Source: Brevundimonas sp. AAP58
GTDB taxonomy: Bacteria > Pseudomonadota > Alphaproteobacteria > Caulobacterales > Caulobacteraceae
Assembly: GCF_001295975.1 (NCBI RefSeq)
Contig: NZ_LJHU01000011.1
Coordinates: 35,812 to 99,811, forward strand
Reading direction: 5' to 3'
Length of the DNA stretch: 64,000 nucleotides
Part shown: piece after piece, positions 8,458-15,479 of the stretch
Layout of the letters: every line of letters begins with the position of its first letter
Position numbering within the stretch: position 1 is the stretch's first letter
Notes under the pieces: generated by a model
Seen by the model: the letters and a program-made list of their open reading frames with translations, nothing else
Told to the model about the DNA's origin: nothing
The model's database searches: none
Position numbers and translations under genes: made by a program

Positions 8458-9464
8458 GCCGCCAGCAGGTCGTCGATCGCCCGCTCGATCCGGCTGGTTC
8501 CCGCCTGATCGTCAAGCGGCCCGCGCCGCAGCCGGTGCCGCAACGCCATCGGCGCGATCCGCCGCAGGTCCGCCTCCGTCACGGTTTCCCGCGTTTCCAT
8601 CGCCGCCAGCGCCCTCGACGCCCTGAGCAACGTGAGCTCGCCACGCAAGCCATCGGCCCCCACCGCCATGCACAGCCGCGACCCGGCCTCCAGCACGGCG
8701 TCGGGCACGGTCACGGCGTCCAGCATCCCTTGCGCCGCCGCCACCTTCTTGCGCACGGCCGCGTCCTTGCTCTTCCAGGCCTTGGCGAACCCGGCCGGAT
8801 CGCGGTCGAAGGCGTCGCGCCGTTTCACCACCTCGATCCGCTCGGCCAGTGTGTCGGGCGTGCGCACCTCCACCGACAGACCGAACCGGTCCAGCAGCTG
8901 CGGTCGCAGCTCGCCCTCTTCCGGATTGCCAGAACCCACCAGCACGAAGCGCGCCGGGTGCCGCACCGACAGCCCCTCGCGCTCCACCACGTTCTCGCCC
9001 GACTGCGCCACGTCCAGCAGCAGGTCGACCAGGTGATCCTCCAGCAGGTTCACTTCGTCGATATACAGAAAGCCGCGATTGGCGCGCGCCAGCAGACCCG
9101 GCTCGAACGCCTTCTCGCCGAGGGTCAGGGCCTTCTCCAGATCCAGCGCGCCGACGACTCGGTCCTCGGTCGCCCCTAGCGGCAGGTCGACCACCGGCGC
9201 GGGCGTCTGGCCCGGCCCCTCATGGCGGCACACACCCACGCAGGCCGAGGACGGCTCATCCGGCTCGCAATTGAATCGGCACCCCGAGATGACCGGCAGC
9301 GCAGGCAACAGCGCCGCCAGCCCGCGCACCGCCGTCGTCTTGCCCGAGCCCCGGTCGCCGAAGACCATGACCCCACCCAGCGTGCGGTCCACCGCGGCGA
9401 GAAGCAGCGCCAGTTTCATGTCCGCCTGGCCGACGATGGCCGAGAAGGGAAAGACGAGGCGCAT
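8454..9464 (-). CDS. bchI: Magnesium chelatase ATPase subunit I
   Basis: AAA+ motor of Mg-chelatase, 336 residues. Walker A GDRGSGKTT at 36-44, Walker B LYIDE at 133-137, followed by the ENVVERE/GLSVRHPARFVLVGSGNPEEG block typical of BchI. A four-cysteine insertion lies at 62-79 (C-x3-C-x8-C-x3-C). Start chosen at ATG 9464, which gives the usual FPFSAIVGQ N terminus; no ribosome site is visible because the PpsR palindrome 9468-9485 abuts the start codon, so the message may be leaderless or nearly so. First gene of bchI-D-O-orf62. Confidence 0.95.
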   Translation of the reverse strand: MRLVFPFSAIVGQADMKLALLLAAVDRTLGGVMVFGDRGSGKTTAVRGLAALLPALPVISGCRFNCEPDEPSSACVGVCRHEGPGQTPAPVVDLPLGATEDRVVGALDLEKALTLGEKAFEPGLLARANRGFLYIDEVNLLEDHLVDLLLDVAQSGENVVEREGLSVRHPARFVLVGSGNPEEGELRPQLLDRFGLSVEVRTPDTLAERIEVVKRRDAFDRDPAGFAKAWKSKDAAVRKKVAAAQGMLDAVTVPDAVLEAGSRLCMAVGADGLRGELTLLRASRALAAMETRETVTEADLRRIAPMALRHRLRRGPLDDQAGTSRIERAIDDLLAA

Positions 9465-9467
9465 GAG

Positions 9468-9485
9468 TGTCCAATCAGTTTGACA
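9468..9485. promoter_or_regulatory. PpsR/CrtJ operator between bchI and the DUF3422 gene
   Basis: TGTCCAATCAGTTTGACA, TGT-N12-ACA, with the symmetry extending outward to GAG...CTC on both sides. It ends 4 bp before the bchI ATG on the minus strand and lies about 126 bp upstream of the plus-strand DUF3422 start, so it may act on both. Confidence 0.8.
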
Positions 9486-9610
9486 CTCACGGTCACACCA
9501 TTGCGCCGCCGGGTCAACGCGTCGCAGACATGGCAAACCCGCGTCGTTTGAGTTTGTCGCGCGGTTCTGCCTATCGTGAAGCGTGGGCGCTTCGCCCTGC
9601 GGAGGGGCCG

Positions 9611-10897
9611 ATGGCCGCATCGACGCCGACAGGCTGGCGCTATCATCCGCAGAGGGATGCGCTGCTGGCCGAGGCCCACGCCCGGCCCTTCACCCCCCTG
9701 ACCGGGCCCGCGCTCGTCACTCGTATCGCTACCCTGTCAGGCCAGGACGGCGAGGCGGCGGACCGCGATCACATGGCCGCCCTGTGTCGTCGGCTGGGTC
9801 AGCCCGAACCCGGCCCGACCGCGCGCTGGGCCGTGCTGGATGGCGGCACCTGGCGTCTTCGGTGGGAGCGGCACACCGAGCTCTCGACATGGACCGGCTT
9901 TCGCACGCCTACCGGCTCGACCGCCTTCGACGAGACCGCCTTCGACATGGTCCCAGAGGACTGGCTGGCGAGCTTTCCAGGCGAGGTTCTAGTCGCCACC
10001 CGGCTGGAGGTCTGGCCCGCCGTCGATCCGGCGGCGGCGGCGGCCATGTTCGGCATCGAGGTGGTGGGCTCCCGCCTCGCCGACGACGCTGCCATCGTCT
10101 TCACAGACTTCCGGCCCGACGGCCGGGGCATGACCCGGCTTCTGATGCTGGCCCACGCCGGCGACGCCTCCCAGACCGGCCGCCTTGTCCAAAGCCTGCT
10201 GGAGGTTGAGACCTATCGCCTGATGGCGCTCCTGGCATTTCCCGTCGCCGGCCAGACCGGCCGCGAGCTCGCCGCCATCGAATCGCGCGCGGGCGAACTG
10301 GCGGAAAAGCTGACCCAGGACGGCGACCCGGAGGCCGACCGCCGCCTGCTCGACGAACTGTCGGGCCTGGCTGGAGAGACCGAGGCCTTGATCGGCCGCA
10401 CCGGCTTCCGCTTCGACGCGGCGGCCGCCTACCACCGCATCGTGCGCGAGCGCATCGAGATGCTTCGCGAAGCGCACATCAACGGTCTGCTCACGCTCGG
10501 CGAGTTCATGCAGCGCCGTCTCGACCCAGCCATGCGCACCTGCGACGCCGTCGCCGAGCGCCAACGCGCCGCGATCCGGCGCATCGCCCGCATGACGCAG
10601 ATGCTCAACACGCGGGTCGAGGTGGCGGCTGAGGCGACCAGCGCGGCTCTGCTCGCCTCGATGGACCGTCGCGCCGGGGCTCAGCTGAAACTGCAGCAAA
10701 CCGTCGAGGGCCTGTCGACCGTGGCCATTTCCTACTACGCCGTCGCCCTGCTCGGCTTCCCGCTCAAGGCGGTCGAAGCCTCTGTTCGGGGCTTTGATGC
10801 GACCATCGCCACGGGCGTCGTCGCTCCTTTCGTGGTGGCTGGCGTCTGGTACTGGTTGCGGTCGTTCCGGCGTAAACTCACCGACGAGCACGGCTGA
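9611..10897 (+). CDS. DUF3422 family membrane-anchored protein
   Basis: A 428-residue protein matching my recollection of the DUF3422 pattern: an N-terminal HPQRDALLAEAHARPF block, WERHTE, FDETAF and PEDWLAS, then long helical stretches and a C-terminal pair of hydrophobic segments (about 370-415, VAISYYAVALLGFPL and FVVAGVWYWL). Function is unknown for the family. ATG 9611 is preceded by a perfect GGAGGGG (9601-9607). It is divergent from bchI and shares its PpsR-type operator, so it may be co-regulated with photosynthesis; it could equally be a housekeeping gene caught inside the cluster. Confidence 0.88.
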   Translation: MAASTPTGWRYHPQRDALLAEAHARPFTPLTGPALVTRIATLSGQDGEAADRDHMAALCRRLGQPEPGPTARWAVLDGGTWRLRWERHTELSTWTGFRTPTGSTAFDETAFDMVPEDWLASFPGEVLVATRLEVWPAVDPAAAAAMFGIEVVGSRLADDAAIVFTDFRPDGRGMTRLLMLAHAGDASQTGRLVQSLLEVETYRLMALLAFPVAGQTGRELAAIESRAGELAEKLTQDGDPEADRRLLDELSGLAGETEALIGRTGFRFDAAAAYHRIVRERIEMLREAHINGLLTLGEFMQRRLDPAMRTCDAVAERQRAAIRRIARMTQMLNTRVEVAAEATSAALLASMDRRAGAQLKLQQTVEGLSTVAISYYAVALLGFPLKAVEASVRGFDATIATGVVAPFVVAGVWYWLRSFRRKLTDEHG

Positions 10898-10942
10898 CCC
10901 AATTTGTCGCGGCGCATCGGGAACTTGCCGCCAGCGCCGCAG

Positions 10943-10970
10943 TTGACAGTCCAAGCGCCGGGTCTATGGT
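10943..10970 (+). promoter_or_regulatory. Candidate sigma-70-type promoter of the cytochrome c gene
   Basis: TTGACA at 10943-10948 and TATGGT at 10965-10970, 16 bp apart, 36 bp before the cytochrome ATG. The stretch between the DUF3422 stop and the cytochrome start is otherwise featureless. Assigned by eye only. Confidence 0.5.
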
Positions 10971-11005
10971 CCGGCCAACTTTGTAATCCCAGGGAGGCTG
11001 CAGGT

Positions 11006-11536
11006 ATGCGTAAGTTTGGTATTGCGGGTGTCGTTGCGGCGAGCGCCCTTCTCGGTCTGGCCGCCTGCTCGGGCGGTAGCGAAGAGGCCGAGGCCCCCGC
11101 TGCCGAGGCTCCTGCGGCCGAGGCTCCCGCTGCTGAAGCGCCCGCCGCCGAGCCCGCTCCCGCGGCTGAACCCGCTGTCGCCCCCGCCGCTCCCGCCGCC
11201 GCTGGCGCGACCCTGCAGGTTGCCGGCCTGACCGGCGACCCGGCCGCCGGCCAGCGCATCTTCGGCCAGTGCCGCACCTGCCACGTCGTCGAGCCCGGCG
11301 TGAACCGCGTTGGCCCGTCGCTGCACGGCATCGTCGGCCGCACCGCCGGCCAGGTCCCGGGCTACAACTACTCGACCGCCAACAAGAACAGCGGCGCGAC
11401 GTGGGACGCCCAGACCCTGTTCACCTACCTGGAAGACCCCCGTGGCTTCATGCCGGGCACGAAGATGGCCTTTGTCGGCCTGCGCGACCCGCAGCAACGC
11501 GCGGACGTGATCGCCTATCTGGCGACCCAGTCCTGA
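11006..11536 (+). CDS. Lipoprotein class I cytochrome c
   Basis: A 176-residue monohaem cytochrome of the c2/c552 type. The N terminus is a lipoprotein signal with lipobox LAAC (Cys21 would be lipidated), followed by a low-complexity Ala/Pro/Glu tether (about 28-66) and a haem domain with CRTCH at 89-93 and the axial Met in FMPGTKM (probably Met154). ATG 11006 follows AGGGAGG. It therefore looks like a membrane-tethered periplasmic electron carrier. Its place inside the PGC makes a role in re-reducing the photosynthetic reaction centre, as for membrane-anchored cytochrome cy, a reasonable guess; a respiratory role is equally possible. It is followed by a strong terminator and appears monocistronic. 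Confidence 0.9.
   Translation: MRKFGIAGVVAASALLGLAACSGGSEEAEAPAAEAPAAEAPAAEAPAAEPAPAAEPAVAPAAPAAAGATLQVAGLTGDPAAGQRIFGQCRTCHVVEPGVNRVGPSLHGIVGRTAGQVPGYNYSTANKNSGATWDAQTLFTYLEDPRGFMPGTKMAFVGLRDPQQRADVIAYLATQS
11090..11173 (+). repeat. Ala/Pro/Glu-coding tandem repeat in the cytochrome gene
   Basis: Repeats of about 15 bases encode EAPAA units (four near-identical copies, then degenerate AP-rich codons). Synonymous changes between copies show the amino-acid composition is kept rather than the exact DNA. This is the flexible linker between the lipid anchor and the haem domain. Confidence 0.75.
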
Positions 11537-11559
11537 TCGAGCCGAACGTCTGAAGATCG

Positions 11560-11590
11560 AGGCCCCGGTGGAGACACCGGGGCCTTTTTC
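11560..11590 (+). terminator. Rho-independent terminator after the cytochrome c gene
   Basis: An 11-bp GC-rich stem (AGGCCCCGGTG / CACCGGGGCCT) with a GAGA loop, followed by a TTTTT run on the plus strand, 23 bases after the cytochrome stop. It stops the plus-strand transcript just before the convergent end of the orf85 gene. Confidence 0.9.
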
Positions 11591-11847
11591 TATGGGCGAT
11601 TGGTCAGCCGTCGTCTCAGGTCCAGAAGGTGCAGCGGGAAGGACGCCAGCAGCGCCAGGCTGACCCACGACCAGTCGGCCCCGACCAGGGCAGCGCGCAC
11701 GCCGAGCAGGATGAAGACGCCAGGTCCGAGCACCAGCAGCGTCGACCAGACATTCATGCGGCGCGTTGCGATGAGCCACGCCGCCTCTACGGCGATGACG
11801 ACCAGAACGACGTCAACCGCATGACCGCTGGCGAAGAAGGCCTGCAC
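11590..11847 (-). CDS. Small integral membrane protein downstream of bchP
   Basis: An 85-residue hydrophobic protein with probably three membrane segments (about 10-27, 34-51 and 58-74) and a basic C-terminal end (LDLRRRLTNR). It begins 4 bases after the bchP stop on the same strand and is the last gene of the bchG-bchP operon; the cytochrome terminator lies just beyond its stop. I do not recognise a family. Its position suggests a role in late pigment synthesis or membrane assembly, but nothing in the sequence shows the reaction. Confidence 0.7.
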   Translation of the reverse strand: MQAFFASGHAVDVVLVVIAVEAAWLIATRRMNVWSTLLVLGPGVFILLGVRAALVGADWSWVSLALLASFPLHLLDLRRRLTNRP

Positions 11848-11851
11848 AGGG

Positions 11852-13069
11852 TCAGGCCGGGCGCAGGCCCAGCAGGTGGCCCATGTCCTTTAGGAAGATG
11901 CGCGCGTGCGCCGCCGGCTTCGCCCGCACCAGTTCCTTGTTCATGTAGGCCTGCCAGGTCAGGGCCTGGACGTCGGGATCGGCGCACATGCTGACGAAGC
12001 GTTCCCGGCGCTTGTCGGAGCGGTACCAGAAGTGCTGCATGACCCCGAGCACCATGAACACCTTGCCGTGGGCCCTCATGAAACGGCTGCGCGCCGTCTT
12101 CAGATGGCGCGGGTCCCGGTTCAGCAAGGCGGCCTCGACCGCCTCCGCCGCCAGCCGCCCGCACTCCATCGCATAATAGATGCCTTCGCCCGACGCCGGG
12201 GCGACGACGCCGGCCGCGTCGCCCGCCACGATCACGTCGCGGCCGTTGTCCCAGCGCTTCAGCGGCTTCAGCGGGATCGGGGCTCCCTCCGTCCGCACCG
12301 TCTCGCAGGCGTCCAGACCGGTCAGCTTCCTAAGCGCCGTCGTCGCGGTCCTCAGCGAGAATCCCTTCTGCATCGACCCCACGCCGATCGACGCCGTATC
12401 CCCATGCGGGAAGATCCAGGCGTAGAAGTCCGGCGACAGCTGACCCTGGTACCAGACATCGCACCGCTGCGGCTCGAAGTCTGCCGCGCCCCGCGAGGGG
12501 GCCTTGATGATTTCGTGATAGGCGAAGACGTAGCGCTGCCGATCCGCCCCCTTCACTTCCTGTGCAGCGACCGAGGATTTGGCTCCGTCGGCCCCGATCA
12601 CCATCCGCGCCCGCACGGCCATAGGCGGCGCGTCCTTGTCGACTCCGACCGCGCGATACAGCACCACGGCCGAGCCGTCGGCCTCGCGCTCGATACCGGT
12701 GTAGATGCCGGTCCGCCGCTGGGCCCCCGCCCGCTCGGCGCGGACGCGCAGCCATTCGTCGAAGGTCTCGCGGTTGACCATGCCGACGTAGCCGCCCTCG
12801 ATCGGCATGCGCACGCGCTTGTCCGATGGCGCGATCATCCGGGCCTCGGAGGCTCGGGCGCAGATCAGGCTGTCGGGAATGTCGAAGTCGCGGATCAGCC
12901 GGGGCGGGATGGCTCCGCCGCAGGGCTTGATGCGCCCCTGCCGGTCCAGCAGCAGGACGGTGCGCCCCTGCTCGGCCAGATGCCGCGCGGCGGTCGCGCC
13001 CGACGGCCCGCCCCCCACCACGACGCAATCGAAGGTCTCGGCGATGACGCCGAGTTCAGGCCTGGACAT
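11852..13069 (-). CDS. bchP: Geranylgeranyl diphosphate/bacteriochlorophyll reductase BchP
   Basis: FAD-dependent reductase that saturates the geranylgeranyl tail to phytyl. The 405-residue protein has the N-terminal dinucleotide motif VVVGGGPSGATAA, the PCGGAIPPRLI segment typical of the geranylgeranyl reductase family, MVIGADGAKS, and GDAAGVVAPASGEGIYYA in the FAD-binding C-terminal part. ATG at 13069 overlaps the end of the PucC-like gene by 14 bases; longer open frame upstream is shadow. Order bchG / PucC-like / bchP is the classical one. Confidence 0.95.
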   Translation of the reverse strand: MSRPELGVIAETFDCVVVGGGPSGATAARHLAEQGRTVLLLDRQGRIKPCGGAIPPRLIRDFDIPDSLICARASEARMIAPSDKRVRMPIEGGYVGMVNRETFDEWLRVRAERAGAQRRTGIYTGIEREADGSAVVLYRAVGVDKDAPPMAVRARMVIGADGAKSSVAAQEVKGADRQRYVFAYHEIIKAPSRGAADFEPQRCDVWYQGQLSPDFYAWIFPHGDTASIGVGSMQKGFSLRTATTALRKLTGLDACETVRTEGAPIPLKPLKRWDNGRDVIVAGDAAGVVAPASGEGIYYAMECGRLAAEAVEAALLNRDPRHLKTARSRFMRAHGKVFMVLGVMQHFWYRSDKRRERFVSMCADPDVQALTWQAYMNKELVRAKPAAHARIFLKDMGHLLGLRPA

Positions 13070-14387
13070 GACGGGCTCCCGTGACGGGTGAGGCGACGGA
13101 GGATGCCGGTGCGCCGATCCGTGAAGCGATGATGGCCGAGGCCAGGAACAGCCCTGCCTCCAGCGTGAAGACGAGACCAAAGGCAGGCGCATCGGCGCCC
13201 ATCAGTCCGCGTCCGATATCGACGCCGACGGCACCGAGGAAGCCGCCGGCCGCGAAGCCCAGGGCTTGCGCTGCGCCCCAAACGCCCATGCGGATGCCTT
13301 CGCGCGGGCCTTCGCCCTGGCCCGCCAGCCCCATCATGGAGCCGATGGCGGCGACCGCGAACATGCCGTTGAAGAAGCCCAGCCCGAACACCGTCGGCAG
13401 GATCGGCCAGCTCGGTCCAATCGCGGCGGCCGCCGTCAGCAGACCCAGCATGGCCGCCGAGCCGACGCAGCCCGCGATGGTCCAACCGCGCATCCACCCG
13501 CGGCCCTTGCCGCCGATGAAACCGCCCAGCGCGCCGACCAGCACCATGCCCAGCAACACCCCGCCGTTCTGGACGCCGGACATCTGCGTCGACTGACCGG
13601 GCGTCATGGAAAAGACCAGGCCCGCGAACGGCTCCAGGATCAGTTCCTGGGCGCTGTAGGCCACCATCGACACCAGCACGAACACGGCGAACAGCCGCGC
13701 CTTCGGATCGGCGAGGGTCTGCCTCAGCGCCTCGGCGAAGGGCGTGGGCACCTCCGCCGCCACGACCGGCGCGACCGCTGGACGTTCCATCTTCCAGGTG
13801 GCCAGCAGCGTCACGACGAAGGCGATCAGGGCCACGCCCGACGCCACCACCGCCAGCCGCGCCATGGAGAAGGGGTCGAGCAGTCCTCCGCCGATCCCAG
13901 CGGTGAGCACGATTCCCACGATCATCATGATCCAGGTGATGGCCGCCGCCGCCGGTCGCCTCTGCGGCGCGACGCGGGTGGCCAGCAGCGCCAGCAGCGA
14001 CGTCCCCGCCGCACCGACGCCCGCCCCGATCATGGAGAAGGCGAGAACAGCGAGAGCGATCCCCGCCCAGGTCGATGACGCCATCAGGGCCGTGGCGTTG
14101 GTGGCCAGCAGCGCACCCAGCGCCAGCACCCCCATCCCGCCGACGATCCACGGCGTGCGCCGCCGTCCCTGATCCGACCCATGTCCCCAGCGCGGCCGCG
14201 ACAGCTGCACGACATAGTGCCACGCGACGAGCGCTGCAGGCAGCGCCACCGGCAGGGCCAGCTCCACCGCCATGACACGGTTCAGCGTCGACGTCGTCAG
14301 AACGACGATCGAGCCGAGCGCACTCTGCACCAGACCCAAACGGACGATGCCAAGCCAGGACAGCCCCGCCTGCTGACCGCGTTCCAT
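13056..14387 (-). CDS. PucC/LhaA-family (BCD) MFS protein between bchG and bchP
   Basis: A 443-residue, 12-helix member of the bacteriochlorophyll-delivery MFS family, matching the orf428/bch2 position of Rhodobacter clusters. Recognisable segments are SWLGIVRLGLVQSALGS, TTSTLNRVMAVELALP, HGSDQGRRRTPWIVGG, SAQELILEPFAG and the C-terminal GVWGAAQALGFAAGG. These proteins are thought to hand pigment to light-harvesting apoproteins. Its ATG shares one base with the bchG stop (TGATG), and it overlaps bchP, so all three are likely translationally coupled. It is distinct from the lhaA copy at 27135-28583. Confidence 0.9.
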   Translation of the reverse strand: MERGQQAGLSWLGIVRLGLVQSALGSIVVLTTSTLNRVMAVELALPVALPAALVAWHYVVQLSRPRWGHGSDQGRRRTPWIVGGMGVLALGALLATNATALMASSTWAGIALAVLAFSMIGAGVGAAGTSLLALLATRVAPQRRPAAAAITWIMMIVGIVLTAGIGGGLLDPFSMARLAVVASGVALIAFVVTLLATWKMERPAVAPVVAAEVPTPFAEALRQTLADPKARLFAVFVLVSMVAYSAQELILEPFAGLVFSMTPGQSTQMSGVQNGGVLLGMVLVGALGGFIGGKGRGWMRGWTIAGCVGSAAMLGLLTAAAAIGPSWPILPTVFGLGFFNGMFAVAAIGSMMGLAGQGEGPREGIRMGVWGAAQALGFAAGGFLGAVGVDIGRGLMGADAPAFGLVFTLEAGLFLASAIIASRIGAPASSVASPVTGARHVQA

Positions 14388-15298
14388 CAGTTTGCTCCCG
14401 ACAGGTTCGAGACCGCGAAGGCCGAGACCATCATGCCGATGACGTAAAGCGTGGTGCCCGTGGCGTTGTACCAGGGCGTCAGATCCTTCGGCCGCCCCAG
14501 CAGACGGACCATGCAGGCGATCTGCGCGGCCAGGAGCGCCGCGACCGCCAGCCCGTGCCACGGACGGTCCCAGGCGACGAACAGCAGGGCCACGACCACC
14601 ACCTGGGGCGCGGCCATGGCGACGCAGGCGATGCGCGCCGCCCTGTCCTCCCCCAGCACGGCTGGCAGCGAGCGCAGGCCCATCGCCCGGTCGCCATCGA
14701 CCGCCTTGAAGTCGTTCAGCACCATGATGCCGTAGGCCCCCAGGCTGTAGAGCCCGGCGAGCAGCAGCACCGGCATGCTCGGCAGCGCCCCGGCCATGAC
14801 CGCCGCCCCCGTGAACCAGGTCAGCCCCTCATAGGAAAAGGCGCAGGCCAGAGGCCCCGCTACGCCCGAAGCCTTCAGACGGAAAGGCGGCGCCGAATAG
14901 GCCCAGGCCAGAGCCAGCCCCAGCGTCGTCGCCGCCAGCACCCACGGCCCGGTCAGCGCCGCCACGACCAGCGACAGCCCGGTCCAGACGATGGCGATCC
15001 ACAGGCCCCAACGCCCCGGAATGCGGCCAGACGGGATCGGTCGATGCGGCTCGTTGATGGCGTCCACATGCCGATCGAACCAGTCGTTGACGGCCTGGCT
15101 GGTGGCGCAGACCAGAGGCCCGGTCAGGGCCACGCCCGCGATCAGAAACAGCCACCGCCCCTCGAACGACGCGCCCGACGAGATCACCCCGCAGACGAAG
15201 GCCCACATGGGCGGAAACCAGGTGATCGGCTTGAACAGCTCCAGCACGGCGCCCGGCGAGGGTGCGGCAGGCGACGGCGCGGGAAGCGTCCTGTCCAT
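14387..15298 (-). CDS. bchG: Bacteriochlorophyll synthase BchG
   Basis: UbiA-type membrane prenyltransferase that esterifies bacteriochlorophyllide a with geranylgeranyl or phytyl diphosphate. The 303-residue protein has the two Asp-rich motifs, NDWFDRHVDAINEP and NDFKAVDGD, and about eight hydrophobic helices. ATG 15298 is preferred; an upstream GTG at 15346 would start inside the PpsR palindrome 15328-15345. Downstream genes (PucC-like, bchP, orf85) overlap or follow closely. Confidence 0.95.
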   Translation of the reverse strand: MDRTLPAPSPAAPSPGAVLELFKPITWFPPMWAFVCGVISSGASFEGRWLFLIAGVALTGPLVCATSQAVNDWFDRHVDAINEPHRPIPSGRIPGRWGLWIAIVWTGLSLVVAALTGPWVLAATTLGLALAWAYSAPPFRLKASGVAGPLACAFSYEGLTWFTGAAVMAGALPSMPVLLLAGLYSLGAYGIMVLNDFKAVDGDRAMGLRSLPAVLGEDRAARIACVAMAAPQVVVVALLFVAWDRPWHGLAVAALLAAQIACMVRLLGRPKDLTPWYNATGTTLYVIGMMVSAFAVSNLSGAN

Positions 15299-15327
15299 AG
15301 GTGACGGTAGGTCTGGACAGGGTCGAG

Positions 15328-15345
15328 TGTCAACTTGATTGGACA
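15328..15345. promoter_or_regulatory. PpsR/CrtJ operator upstream of bchG
   Basis: TGTCAACTTGATTGGACA, a perfect TGT-N12-ACA, 30 bp before the bchG ATG, in the gap between ppsR (same strand, upstream) and bchG. It suggests bchG-bchP has its own PpsR-controlled promoter in addition to any read-through from ppaA-ppsR. Confidence 0.8.
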
Positions 15346-15479
15346 CTTCAGGCCGTGAAATGGGAGTCAGTGCCGGGCGTGGAAGTGACTCTCACTTCTC
15401 TCACCGAGCGTGTCGCGCAGACCGAACCGATCTGGAAGGCGGAACAGTGTCACCGACGCGCACGTCAGTTCCGGACGCA

